From positions 3,487,001-3,551,000 of the forward strand of contig NC_092571.1 in the NCBI RefSeq assembly GCF_037975245.1: a stretch of DNA of 64,000 nt, given 5' to 3'. Under the pieces are notes generated by a model, which was not told the origin of the DNA, did not search any database, and saw only the letters and a list, made by a program, of their open reading frames with translations. Positions 12,501-20,599 of the stretch are shown piece by piece. This DNA comes from Apostichopus japonicus. Its lineage: Eukaryota > Echinodermata > Holothuroidea > Aspidochirotida > Stichopodidae. Both the position numbers and the translations under genes were made by a program. Every line of letters starts with the position of its first letter. The first letter of the stretch is position 1.

Positions 12501-15500
12501 ACAATACTAGTATAAAACAGCAATACTACTGTGGTTTACTATTCTGGTGGTTCCATATTATCTCATGGTACAAGTTAACATTTTACGGCTGTGTTTTACT
12601 CCATTTGCCCCCACACTTTACTATACAACAGCTTATATATATATAAATATATATACAGTGTTTTTTGTTCTTGGGTTGTGTGCAGGGATGTGCCCAGAAT
12701 TTCATGAGTACCGGGTATACTGATTGCCGTCCTAGGGGAGGGGTCTAAGGGGATGTTATTCAAGTTTTGAAGGTGCTCAGATGCCAAATGCTGGCACTTG
12801 TGTAGCTCTTTAAGCACATACACTAGTTTTGCTAACAATTTACATTTTTTTATTTTTTTTTACTGAAATATATTACGTACCTGGTAAAAGTTATTTGATT
12901 GTTTCAAAGAGATTTTACAAGGGACAGATTGATACCCGTAAGTAATGTTTCTTGCAATCGTAACTGATGCATTATTAGTCTGTATGATTTTGGCATATAG
13001 GCTAGGCCCAATTTATGTTGAATATATTGTTAGGAATGTTGGGATTTTAGATGAAAATAGTGCTGGGTGGGATTCACAATTTTTAAGACAGTACTGGGCG
13101 GTAATTTTTAGTGCTGGGCGGGGCCGCCCAGCATGTGCCCATCCCTGTTTGTGTGTATGTGCTTGTTTCTGTTGTTTTGTTTTTAAGCTGTTTTACTGTC
13201 TGTTGCCTGCTGTTCACAATATCTGTTGGATTATACAAGCTCTCTGTTTGTATGCTGTTTTCCTTCAGAATTCTTAAGATTAATATTATGGACAACGGAG
13301 CAAGCCGAATAGATGAACTCTTTTCGGTTTTCCCTCACGAGGCTGAAGAAAATGCAACGGAGAACAACTGGTCAAATGAAATGGAAGGCGTAAGGACCTG
13401 GGTGATGAGTTCATTCGGAAGAATAATAAAGAGAAGAGTCAGTCAAGACGTGGTAGGAGCCGTCTCAAGTGTGAGTATTATGTAATAATGTATAACACTA
13501 ACAGTGTTCTAAAACAGAACAGCCTACATTAGTGGTAATATCATCCCTTATGAAGTATGAGTCTAGACTTGATACAGCCTCATGTGTGAGTATTATGTAG
13601 TCATGTGTAACACTAACAATGTTCTAAAACAGAACAGCCTACATTAGTGGTAATATCATCCTGTATGAAGTGTGAGTCAAGACTTGATACAGCTTCATGT
13701 TTGAGTATTATGTAATAATATATAACACTAACAGTTTTCTAAAACAGAACAGCCTACATTAGTGGTAATATCATCCCTTATGAAGTATGAGTCTAGACTT
13801 GATACAGCTTCATGTTTGAGTATTATGTAATCATGTGTAACACTAACAATGTTCTAAAACAGAACAGCCTACTGTACATTAGTGGTAATATCATCCCTTA
13901 TGAAGTATGAGTCTAGACTTGATACAGCTTCATGTTTGAGTATTATGTAATCATGTGTAACACTAACAATGTTCTAAAACAGAACAGCCTACATTAGTGG
14001 TAATATCATCCCTTATGAAGTATGAGTCTAGACTTGATACAGCCTCATGTGTGAGTATTATGTAATCATGTGTAACACTAACAATGTTCTAAAACAGAAC
14101 AGCCTACTGTACATTAGTGGTAATATCATCCCTTATGAAGTATGAGTGTAGACTTGATACAGCTTCATGTTTGAGTATTATGTAATCATGTGTAACACTA
14201 ACAATGTTCTAAAACAGAACAGCCTACATAAGTGGTAATATCATCCCTTATGAAGTATGAGTCTAGACTTGATACAGCCTCATGTGTGAGTATTATGTAA
14301 TCATGTGTAACACTAACAATGTTCTAAAACAGAACAGCCTACATTAGTGGTAATATCATCCCTTATGAAGTATGAGTCTAGACTTGATACAGCCTCATGT
14401 GTGAGTATTATGTAATTATGTGTAACACTAACAATGTTCTAAAACAGAACAGCCTACATTAGTGGTAATATCATCCCTTATGAAGTATGAGTCTAGACTT
14501 GATACAGCCTCATGTGTGAGTATTATGTAATCATGTGTAACACTAACAATGTTCTAAAACAGAACAGCCTACATTAGTGGTAATATCATCCCTTATGAAG
14601 TATGAGTCTAGACTTGATACAGCCTCATGTGTGAGTATTATGTAATCATGTGTAACACTAACAATGTTCTAAAACAGAACAGCCTACATTAGTGGTAATA
14701 TCATCCCTTATGAAGTATGAGTCTAGACTTGATACAGCTTCATGTTTGAGTATTATGTAATCATGTGTAACACTAACAATGTTCTAAAACAGAACAGCCT
14801 ACTGTACATTAGTGGTAATATCATCCCTTATGAAGTATGAGTCTAGACTTGATACAGCTTCATGTTTGAGTATTATGTAATCATGTGTAACACTAACAAT
14901 GTTCTAAAACAGAACAGCCTACTGTACATTAGTGGTAATATCATCCCTTATGAAGTATGAGTCTAGACTTGATACAGCCTCATGTGTGAGTATTATGTAA
15001 TCATGTGTAACACTAACAATGTTCTAAAACAGAACAGCCTACATTAGTGGTAATATCATCCCTTATGAAGTATGAGTGTAGACTTGATACAGCTTCATGT
15101 TTGAGTATTATGTAATCATGTGTAACACTAACAATGTTCTAAAACAGAACAGCCTACATAAGTGGTAATATCATCCCTTATGAAGTATGAGTCTAGACTT
15201 GATACAGCCTCATGTGTGAGTATTATGTAATCATGTGTAACACTAACAATGTTCTAAAACAGAACAGCCTACATTAGTGGTAATATCATCCCTTATGAAG
15301 TATGAGTCTAGACTTGATACAGCCTCATGTGTGAGTATTATGTAATTATGTGTAACACTAACAATGTTCTAAAACAGAACAGCCTACTGTACATTAGTGG
15401 TAATATCATCCCTTATGAAGTATGAGTCTAGACTTGATACAGCCTCATGTGTGAGTATTATGTAATCATGTGTAACACTAACAATGTTCTAAAACAGAAC

Positions 15501-17373
15501 AGCCTACATTAGTGGTAATATCATCCCTTATGAAGTATGAGTCTAGACTTGATACAGCTTCATGTTTGAGTATTATGTAATCATGTGTAACACTAACAAT
15601 GTTCTAAAACAGAACAGCCTACTGTACATTAGTGGTAATATCATCCCTTATGAAGTATGAGTCTAGACTTGATACAGCTTCATGTTTGAGTATTATGTAA
15701 TCATGTGTAACACTAACAATGTTCTAAAACAGAACAACCTACATTAGTGGTAATATCATCCCTTATGAAGTATGAGTCTAGACTTGATACAGCTTCATGT
15801 TTGAGTATTATGTAATCATGTGTAACACTAACAATGTTCTAAAACAGAACAGCCTACATTAGTGGTAATATCATCCCTTATGAAGTATGAGTCTAGACTT
15901 GATACAGCCTCATGTGTGAGTATTATGTAATCATGTGTAACACTAACAATGTTCTAAAACAGAACAGCCTACATTAGTGGTAATATCATCCCTTATGAAG
16001 TATGAGTCTAGACTTGATACAGCTCCATGTTTGAGTATTATGTAATCATGTGTAACACTAACAGTGTTCTAAAATGAACACCCTACATCAGTGGCAGTAT
16101 CATCTGTTAGTGTGTAATAGTGTGTGGTAAACTTAATGTTAGGTTTTCTCATTGTAGATTGTGTAACAAATTGTCCAGTTCAACAATTATGATCTTTTCG
16201 ATAATGGCCACACTAACATAACAGAAATAAACTGTATCAATTCTATAAAATTATCTTCAATGAGTATGTCCTTTATGAGGTCATTTCTTTACCAGACTGT
16301 GTAAAAAGAGTCGTTGAGCTTTAAGATTCAGTTGAATCTTTTCTTTGTGCCACTTGGAAGTTCACAAGTACCGGTGTCATCCTTAGCTGTGTAATTGGTA
16401 TCTTAGCTCAGAGTTACTAGAACCCTAAGTTTATGTGATTGGTTTTATCGTACACAGAGAATGCTGTGTTAGCAAATCCAATCTTTCAAGTTTCTACCAC
16501 GATCTCATAAGCATCTTGTACAGAGAGCAATAGCTATCGAAAGTTGAATGGAATACCACATTAGTTTACTCGATGTTTCATTTTGATGGTCTCTTTTCCA
16601 CTTCCACTTCAGAGAATATTCTCCCTGCAGTACGATAATGACCTCAATCTAATGGTTGCCACATCTCTGGTAGCAGAACAACATAAAACAGGTACAATTG
16701 ATGCTTTTGTCTGTTTCCATGATGACGATACTGGGCGTAAACTCAAGACAGTGGAACTGGAAGAAGATTGGGATGATGTAAGCTGACCATCAACTTTTAA
16801 TCTTTTCCAATTTACAGGCATTCGCAGACCAAGCAATGCATATCAATAGAAGAAACTCACACCTGTAGCAAACATAGACATGTCTAACATAATTACACTG
16901 CAAAGTTTAGAATTGCAAAACTACTATAGTGTTCGTAAATATCAATATCTGTAATGAGTTTTCAGAAAGGCAATATCAAAAGGAAAAGCTGCAGCAGGTG
17001 TAAAATCCCCTGCAGCAAGGCTGCATCAATATAAAACAATAGAGAACAGCTGCTGCAAAGTCCCCTGCAGCGAGGCTGCATGAATATCAAACAATAGAGA
17101 TTATATATTAGCAGACCAGGAGTGCCTATACACTCTTGCAGCATTTTGCTGCAGCCTAACCCCCTTCAGCATCCTACATTTGACAAATACCCAATGTCAT
17201 TTTTGCCTTCTAATTTTTTTTATTCTTCTCTCCAGACATATGATCACACAATCACCTTAGATTTGGATACCTTGATCCACACCTACAAAGACTACTCGGG
17301 GTATTGCTGTGTTCTGTATCGATTGGATAGATCAATACCTGAAGATAATACAGAAAAGCGACCTAAAAGATGA
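356..17373 (+). CDS. DCAF17: DCAF17, DDB1- and CUL4-associated factor 17 (14 coding exons, spliced)
   Basis: Coding exons: 396-515, 1678-1739, 2010-2051, 3609-3705, 4702-4838, 6091-6154, 7376-7462, 8324-8431, 9429-9498, 10483-10616, 11635-11744, 13269-13470, 16613-16777, 17236-17373. Together they give 1536 nt, 511 aa plus stop, and every junction is GT-AG and in phase. The product matches human DCAF17 (about 520 aa) along its length: CQESSKFK (about 39-46), PKNEKIEDAL (about 90-100), the FKFRQLSW junction (about 150), DLPPVLFEV (about 263) and the C-terminal YDHTITLD block. The family is a putative substrate receptor of the CUL4-DDB1 E3 ligase, nuclear/nucleolar in mammals, and its human loss causes Woodhouse-Sakati syndrome. 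The ATG at 396 is chosen because an in-frame TAA lies at 378-380. The first exon opens with a good acceptor (351-355), so a non-coding exon probably lies left of the window. The gene converges on MIB2. Identity is from remembered family sequence; function is by orthology. Confidence 0.94.
359..418 (+). other. Upstream ORF overlapping the DCAF17 start codon
   Basis: An ATG at 359-361, only three bases into the first visible exon, opens a frame that ends at TGA 416-418. It therefore overlaps the DCAF17 ATG at 396 in another frame. If the transcript starts in an upstream exon, this short frame could reduce initiation at 396. The peptide itself (19 aa) looks meaningless. Confidence 0.45.
516..1677. 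other. DCAF17 intron 1
   Basis: Low-complexity AT-rich DNA (about 1050-1400) with runs of T. No element or coding region recognised. Confidence 0.7.
1678..1739 (+). CDS. DCAF17: DCAF17 coding exon 2
   Basis: Acceptor GCCAG at 1673-1677, donor GTAAAA at 1740. It encodes ESSKFKPIWEEKSPKAIFYE plus two bases of the next codon (phase 2). Human has STKFKNVWTTHSRSPIAYER here. Confidence 0.93.
2010..2051 (+). CDS. DCAF17: DCAF17 coding exon 3
   Basis: A 42-nt exon, acceptor TTACAG before 2010 and donor GTTTGT at 2052. It encodes SDRIYTNDYRKCYY, aligning with human GRIYFDNYRRCVS. Phase 2 to phase 2. It is too short to be found as an ORF and is supported by phase and similarity. Confidence 0.92.
2093..2393. 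mobile_element. MITE-like element with about 22-bp inverted ends (DCAF17 intron 3)
   Basis: The left end GTCCATTAGCTATAGG is mirrored at 2373-2393, allowing two mismatches over about 22 bp. It is 301 bp long, has no coding capacity, and no clear target duplication could be assigned. Confidence 0.6.
2394..3130. other. DCAF17 intron 3, unique-looking part
   Basis: AT-rich, with a G-run near 2718-2738. No gene or classified repeat seen. Confidence 0.6.
3131..3608. repeat. AT-rich tandem array running into the exon 4 acceptor
   Basis: Degenerate units of about 25-45 bp built from TTGTATTTATATAGTACAT. The last unit becomes the polypyrimidine tract and TATAG acceptor of exon 4. It reads open in some frames but is not a gene. 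Confidence 0.85.
3609..3705 (+). CDS. DCAF17: DCAF17 coding exon 4
   Basis: Acceptor TTCTATAG ends at 3608, directly at the edge of an AT-rich tandem array; donor GTAAGT at 3706. It encodes ...LLYKLPSCPKNEKIEDAL..., the best conserved block of the family (human KLYEMPKCSKSEKIEDAL). Ends at phase 0. Confidence 0.95.
3706..4701. other. DCAF17 intron 4
   Basis: No element or coding region recognised apart from a G-run near 4355-4366. Confidence 0.65.
4702..4838 (+). CDS. DCAF17: DCAF17 coding exon 5
   Basis: Acceptor CCACAG before 4702, donor GTAACT at 4839. It encodes DYRSHLITLSRDNYISLSDL and ends ...NKFKFR (phase 2). Human has DYKSSLIALTAHNWLLRISA and ends CKFR. Confidence 0.95.
5488..5632. 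repeat. (CAGT)n microsatellite, about 36 copies
   Basis: An uninterrupted 145-bp tetranucleotide run. It sits directly on the end of a reversed LINE-type 3' tail (5633-5880), which probably seeded it. The Ser-Gln-Ser-Val reading is an artefact. Confidence 0.97.
5633..5880 (-). mobile_element. LINE-like 3' tail, reversed (DCAF17 intron 5)
   Basis: On the minus strand it ends CTGGGATTCAATAAAGTTGA and is followed by (CTGA)n. This resembles the Rex/L2-class 3' ends of animal LINEs, where the tail is a short tandem repeat. No reverse transcriptase coding remains. Family assignment is from memory. Confidence 0.5.
6091..6154 (+). CDS. DCAF17: DCAF17 coding exon 6
   Basis: A 64-nt exon, acceptor TTGTAG before 6091, donor GTAAGA at 6155. 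It encodes QLSWNTAGESFYVKANNQ, matching human YLSWDTPQEVIAVKSAQN. Phase 2 in, phase 0 out. Confidence 0.93.
6471..6678. mobile_element. hAT-like nonautonomous element (DCAF17 intron 6)
   Basis: Inverted ends CAGGCACGTAGC at both sides. Flanked by TTGTTTTC (6463-6470) and TTGTTATC (6679-6686), an 8-bp duplication with one mismatch. The interior is shared with 17755-18047, including the stretch around TATCGCTAGTAATTTC. Confidence 0.8.
6687..7375. other. Rest of DCAF17 intron 6
   Basis: AT-rich, with no recognised element or coding signal. Confidence 0.6.
7376..7462 (+). CDS. DCAF17: DCAF17 coding exon 7
   Basis: Acceptor TTCAACAG before 7376, donor GTAATA at 7463; 29 codons, phase 0 both ends. 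It encodes ATFIVFEVFPLRLHSHIAL, matching human LLYLAVFRVLPFSLVGILE. Confidence 0.9.
7713..8066 (+). mobile_element. TA-flanked MITE, copy 1 (DCAF17 intron 7)
   Basis: Begins AAGGGTGTGAAGACTCG, ends in its imperfect complement CGAGTCTTCAATGCCTT, and is flanked by TA (7711-7712, 8067-8068). 354 bp, no coding capacity. The same element recurs at 11164-11533 and, reversed, at 22311-22663. Confidence 0.88.
8324..8431 (+). CDS. DCAF17: DCAF17 coding exon 8
   Basis: Acceptor TTACAG before 8324, donor GTAAGA at 8432; 36 codons, phase 0. It encodes GLLILMHSGNLVRLFSYDRL, matching human GILIVMYSSGLVRLYSFQTI, a beta-propeller-like strand pattern. Confidence 0.95.
8748..9090 (-). mobile_element. 5'-truncated non-LTR retrotransposon end (DCAF17 intron 8)
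   Basis: The minus strand encodes ...GDRSFIVSAPCLWNQLP..., the typical C-terminal motif of CR1/L2/Jockey-type reverse transcriptases. It continues through a stop and about 130 bases of 3' UTR to GCGCATTATAAGTC and a (TTA)n tail at 8748-8766. The reading frame is open across the kept part. No catalytic region remains. Confidence 0.85.
9429..9498 (+). CDS. DCAF17: DCAF17 coding exon 9
   Basis: Acceptor TTTACAG before 9429, donor GTGAGT at 9499. It encodes YTNVAVSLDNFSADGIPITV..., with the GIP of human PFGIPCNIKITD conserved. Ends at phase 1. Confidence 0.9.
9645..10012. mobile_element. hAT-like nonautonomous element (DCAF17 intron 9)
   Basis: The left end CAGGGGTGGGCAACCTTTTT is mirrored by GGCCGTAGGTTGCCCCCC on the right, the classic ends of many animal hAT elements. 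The flanks GTATAAAG and GTAGAAAC agree at six of eight bases. No transposase coding seen. Confidence 0.82.
10013..10482. other. Rest of DCAF17 intron 9
   Basis: AT-rich, no element or coding region recognised. Confidence 0.6.
10483..10616 (+). CDS. DCAF17: DCAF17 coding exon 10
   Basis: Acceptor TTCACAG before 10483, donor GTGAGT at 10617. It encodes DLPPVLFEVKCNEHNLWLGG and HYLYQPN, matching human DMPPLLFEVSSLENAFQIGG and HYIVTPN. Phase 1 in, phase 0 out. Confidence 0.96.
10680..10850. repeat. Short degenerate tandem repeat in DCAF17 intron 10
   Basis: Four or so copies of a unit of about 35-40 bp around TATGACATRGTCACATTTT. It reads open in one frame by chance. Confidence 0.5.
11164..11533 (+). 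mobile_element. TA-flanked MITE, copy 2 (DCAF17 intron 10)
   Basis: Same ends (AAGGGTGTGAAGACTCG ... CGAGTCTTCAATGACTT) and interior as copy 1. TA duplicates at 11162-11163 and 11534-11535. It ends about 100 bp before the exon 11 acceptor. Confidence 0.88.
11635..11744 (+). CDS. DCAF17: DCAF17 coding exon 11
   Basis: Acceptor TTACAAG before 11635, donor GTAAGT at 11745. It encodes SLDAYETDNLFFLSDDSNRL and VHV, aligning with human SLESDWIYFHPDASGRIIHV. Phase 0 in, phase 2 out. Confidence 0.93.
11745..12674. other. DCAF17 intron 11, upstream part
   Basis: AT-rich, with a short TATA run at about 12635-12655. No element or coding region recognised. Confidence 0.6.
12683..13147. mobile_element. 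hAT-like nonautonomous element (DCAF17 intron 11)
   Basis: Ends CAGGGATGTGCCC and GGGCACATGCTG...CATCCCTG are inverted over the outer 8-10 bp. Flanks GTTGTGTG (12675-12682) and TTTGTGTG (13148-13155) differ at one base. Part of the interior (GGGGAGGGGTCTAAGGGG) is shared with the element at 62842-63695. It stops about 120 bp before exon 12. Confidence 0.75.
13269..13470 (+). CDS. DCAF17: DCAF17 coding exon 12
   Basis: Acceptor CCTTCAG before 13269, donor GTGAGT at 13471. It encodes a poorly conserved acidic stretch and then VRTWVMSSFGRIIKRRVSQD, aligning with human LTVTASGRVVKKSF. Its donor is the first unit of the 2.6-kb intron 12 array. Phase 2 in, phase 0 out. Confidence 0.92.
13471..16075 (+). 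repeat. 115-bp tandem array, about 23 units, starting at the exon 12 donor
   Basis: Each unit starts KTGAGTATTATGTAATCATG and ends near GATACAGCYTCATGT; a few are 119 bp through a CTGTA insertion. The first unit starts exactly at the exon 12 splice donor (GTGAGT at 13471). About 12 units keep GTGAGT (linked to CCTCATGT) and 11 have TTGAGT (mostly linked to CTTCATGT). Marker variants repeat at an exact 930-bp spacing (14146/15076, 14221/15151, 14411/15341), so eight-unit blocks were duplicated. Confidence 0.97.
16076..16612. other. DCAF17 intron 12, 3' part
   Basis: Non-repetitive intron DNA between the array and the exon 13 acceptor. Nothing recognised. Confidence 0.65.
16613..16777 (+). CDS. 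DCAF17: DCAF17 coding exon 13
   Basis: Acceptor CACTTCAG before 16613, donor GTAAGC at 16778; 55 codons, phase 0. It encodes IFSLQYDNDLNLMVATSLVA and ...GRKLKTVELEEDWDD, matching human FKIVDYEDELDLLSVVAVTQ and GTLLKSIPLVESWD. Confidence 0.96.
16985..17107. repeat. Two-copy direct repeat in DCAF17 intron 13
   Basis: Two copies of about 62 bp sharing CCCCTGCAGC and AGGCTGCAT...AACAATAGAGA. Confidence 0.7.
17236..17373 (+). CDS. DCAF17: DCAF17 terminal coding exon
   Basis: Acceptor TCTCCAG before 17236, TGA at 17371-17373. It encodes TYDHTITLDLDTLIHTYKDY and CCVLYRLD, matching human TYSHEVYFDRDLVLHIEQKP and CYVYQM. A short basic tail (EKRPKR) precedes the stop. Confidence 0.95.
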   Translation, partial: TYDHTITLDLDTLIHTYKDYSGYCCVLYRLDRSIPEDNTEKRPKR

Positions 17374-17486
17374 AAGTTAGATTGAGCTGTGACGAAGTTC
17401 ATCACCGCAAGCAGAGTAAATTGCAGTTTGGTGGATGCACCTCAGGAAATCTTTTGCCATGGGTTTAAAAGAAACGATCAGAGAAA

Positions 17487-17492
17487 AATAAA
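17487..17492 (+). terminator. Probable DCAF17 polyadenylation signal AATAAA
   Basis: The first AATAAA after the stop codon, 114 bases downstream. Another copy lies near 18560, so a longer 3' UTR is possible. Confidence 0.55.
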
Positions 17493-17754
17493 GACTTGCT
17501 TTGCACATTTCTCAGTCAGTTATTCAGTTGTTGATTTAACTGCATCCCTTCTGCAGAAACAGAATCTATGCTCAGATGGGTTCAAAGGGTGGCCTTGGTT
17601 ATAAACCTTTTTGACATCACACAGCAAACATTGGCACAATGTCATTTCCTGAAGCCTGACGCTCTGAGGACGGTTCATTGCTTACCTACCAGTAACACGT
17701 TTGATATTGAACAGATATATCACAATACTGAGCTCATCAGTTTTCTGTTCCTGT

Positions 17755-18047
17755 CAGGCGCGTAGCGTAGGGGGGCTGGGGCAAAGGGGGGCAGCCGAGC
17801 ATAGTTTAAAAAATTTTTTTAAATGTTTTTATGATATCGCTAGTAATTTCAAAAGAGAAAATGCTAAGATGCAACTTACAAGGCCTGGGAAGTGCCATTT
17901 CCAGCAATCTGGGAGGCATTTTCAGCCAAAATTCTCTTGTAAGCTTCGCGCCAACTTATGGTGGCGCTACGCTTACATAGTTTGCAATGCCGTATCTACA
18001 GCTCTGATTTTTTGCCCCTCCTTGGCAAATTCCTGGCTACACGCCTG
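17755..18047. mobile_element. hAT-like nonautonomous element between the genes
   Basis: Ends CAGGCGCGTAGC and GGCTACACGCCTG. A perfect 8-bp target duplication GTTCCTGT sits at 17747-17754 and 18048-18055. The interior matches the copy at 6471-6678 but is longer, holding a segment around GTGGCGCTACGCTTAC. Confidence 0.9.
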
Positions 18048-18055
18048 GTTCCTGT

Positions 18056-19000
18056 TGCTGTGATCATGTCATATTGAGTTAATGCTCCTTGTTGAATGAA
18101 CAGTAATAGTAATAGCGATAGACTGGAGTCTTTATTACACTCGGAGACTGTCTCATAGAGTTTAGAATAACTGAAGACTTCAGAGAGGTTTAAATGGATA
18201 GTCTACAGTGTCAATTACAATTATACATAATATATGTATAAAGCTATACACGTGTGATGGTTAAACTCTATTAGTAAATGGAACCCCTTCTGATATGAAA
18301 TTATCCAGCATGGATATAGTCTGGGTATTTAGTATTCATTTTGGTTAATCAAATATTGTCTGAAAGTACAAAAGAAGATATATTTCATCAGTGCAACCAT
18401 GAAATTGACAGACAAAGAAAGGCATGAACTGGGTGATATTTCAAGATGGCTACATGTTATCAAACTTTAAAACAACTGATCTTTATTTCTCAGTAAAAAT
18501 CCCCCTTCCAGCAGACTTATCGAAGTCATAAATTTGTAGATTCAATTTTTTATGATCAAATAAATGTGTTTAATTATTATTATTACTTTTTTGGTGTTTT
18601 GCATAAGTTTTCAACTTTTATATTCTTGTTCAGGATTTTAATCTCTTTGTTTGATATATATTTGTTTACACAACATTTAATGTTATAAATTTTATCACTA
18701 AAAAGTAAGTAATGCAGATAACACTATGCATGGTCATCAAAGATCAAAGTTATCTCTAATTGTTCATTTCATGAACTCAGTTACATCTTTAACAATTTCA
18801 ATTTCAGGCAGAATGGAGTTTGGAGTAGCCCAACAAAGAAATTTTTTGGTTACAACAGGATAAGCAACAGAACGTTTGGCAGATACATTTGAACCCAAGG
18901 AGTTTTACTCTTAATGATGTAAACCCTCAACCTTTTGCTAGCCCAAAACTTTTTTTGTCTGAAAAATAAAATATGAAAATTTCAAGTCATTTTAATTGTT
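18056..19000. other. Intergenic DNA downstream of DCAF17
   Basis: AT-rich. It has AATAAA near 18560 but no gene or classified element. Confidence 0.6.
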
Positions 19001-19039
19001 TTTAGTCATTACAAGTCATTGTACTTTACATGTTGGACA

Positions 19040-19740
19040 TTTGTACTGTAATGGCAAGGGCGGCGGAAGCACTTTTAATCAGGGGGGTCACCGACATCAA
19101 AGGGCAATTTGCAGAAATTCGATTGGACTGATGCAGCCTTATATTTTAATAACTCTTATTGTATTATCTTATTTGCGTATACACATCACTCCATCAACGC
19201 CCCCCCCCCCCCCTTCAAGGAAAATATGCATACTAGCACTGCAATGTCCAATGTGCAAATTGGGAAACAAGGAACAAGTTATCTTTTGAGACAAAATGAG
19301 GTGAAATTATGCTAGTTGCTAATGTAGGAATCTTCCGAATTAGATTTTATTTCTTGTTAATATCTTAACGAATTTTTTCCAGTCGAAATAGCTTTGAGTT
19401 TGACCCACAGAAATTCATTAAAATACAGGGGCAAAGCCAGGAATTGCAAAGTTGCATGCACGATTATCTGAGCGGAGCGCCACCACCGGTCGGCGCGGAG
19501 CGTACAAGAAAATTTTTGGTTTACAAATCCCTCAGATGGCCGGAAATGCCCTTCCCGAGTGTTCAGTCTGGTTCCCTGGCCTCTTGCTAACTTGAGACAC
19601 CTCAATTTTTATGTAGAAAAAGGGCACATTTTTAACCTGAGGAAAAGTGGGGGGGGACACGTGCCCCCTGTCCCCCCCGGTTCCACCGCCGATACTGTCA
19701 TTACCCCCTCTTCTCCTCCAAGGAAAGCAAATTGGCACTG
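19040..19740. repeat. Composite of decayed dispersed repeats
   Basis: Holds hAT-like fragments: CAGGGGCAAAGCCAGGAATT near 19426, a segment related to the 17755 element with GCGCCACC and CGGAGCG, a C/G-run palindrome around GGGACACGTGCCCCC, and GGCGGCGG/CCGCCG at opposite ends. Boundaries and family are not resolved. Long open frames here are chance. Confidence 0.5.
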
Positions 19741-19880
19741 ATGGGCTAAGGAAAATCATGAGTACAATGCGACAGTTGGCTTTTTGAACCAGTATTATAT
19801 AAATTTTTCATGATTGAACAGAAATTCATGTGCTGCACAATCCTTATAACATTGAAATATCTATGTCATCTCGGTAATAG

Positions 19881-20556
19881 AAATATCAAACAATGTTGCA
19901 TTATACAACACAATAGCCAATTGTGTACAAGATGGTGTACTGGAATATCAAACAATGTTGCACTATACTACACAATACCCAATTGTTTACAACATTGTGT
20001 ACTGGAATATCAAACAATGTTGTTACACTACACAATACCCAATTGTTTACAAGATGGTGTACTTGAATACCAAACAATGTTACACTATATTACACAATAC
20101 CCAATTGTTCACAAGATGGTGTACTGGAATATCAAACAATGTTACACTATACTACACAATACCCAATTGTTTACAACATGGTGTACTGGAATATCAAACA
20201 ATGTTGCATTATACTACACAATACCCAATTATTACAAGATGTTTTACTGGAATATCAAACAATGTTACGTTATACTACACAATACCCAATTGTTTACAAC
20301 ATGGTGTACTGGAATATCAAACAATGTTGCATTATACTACACAATACCCAATTATTACAAGATGTTTTACTGGAATATCAAAAAATGTTACGTTATACTA
20401 CACAATACCCAATTGTTTACAACATGGTGTACTGGAATATCAAACAATGTTGCATTATACTACACAATACCCAATTATTACCAGATGTTTTACTGGAATA
20501 TCAAACAATGTTACATTATACTACGCAATACCCAATTGCTCACAAGATGGTGTACT
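19881..20556 (+). repeat. About 61-bp tandem array, about 11 units
   Basis: The unit is built on TACTGGAATATCAAACAATG followed by TACACAATACCCAATT. Two subtypes alternate in the middle part (GTTTACAACATGG versus ATTACAAGATG). It is open in all three + frames because the unit lacks stops, which gives spurious long ORFs of up to 266 codons. Confidence 0.95.
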
Positions 20557-20599
20557 GGATCGCGCATTTCATTTTCTTCTGCTGCATGGGTAATTAATT

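Noticed and set aside
13471-16075. Resemblance to a CRISPR array (regular repeats)
   Set aside because: Units are continuous with no unique spacers, and the context is a eukaryotic intron.
19048-19705. Element bounded by ACTGTAAT and ACTGTCAT
   Set aside because: A possible 8-bp duplication, but the presumed ends do not form convincing inverted repeats.
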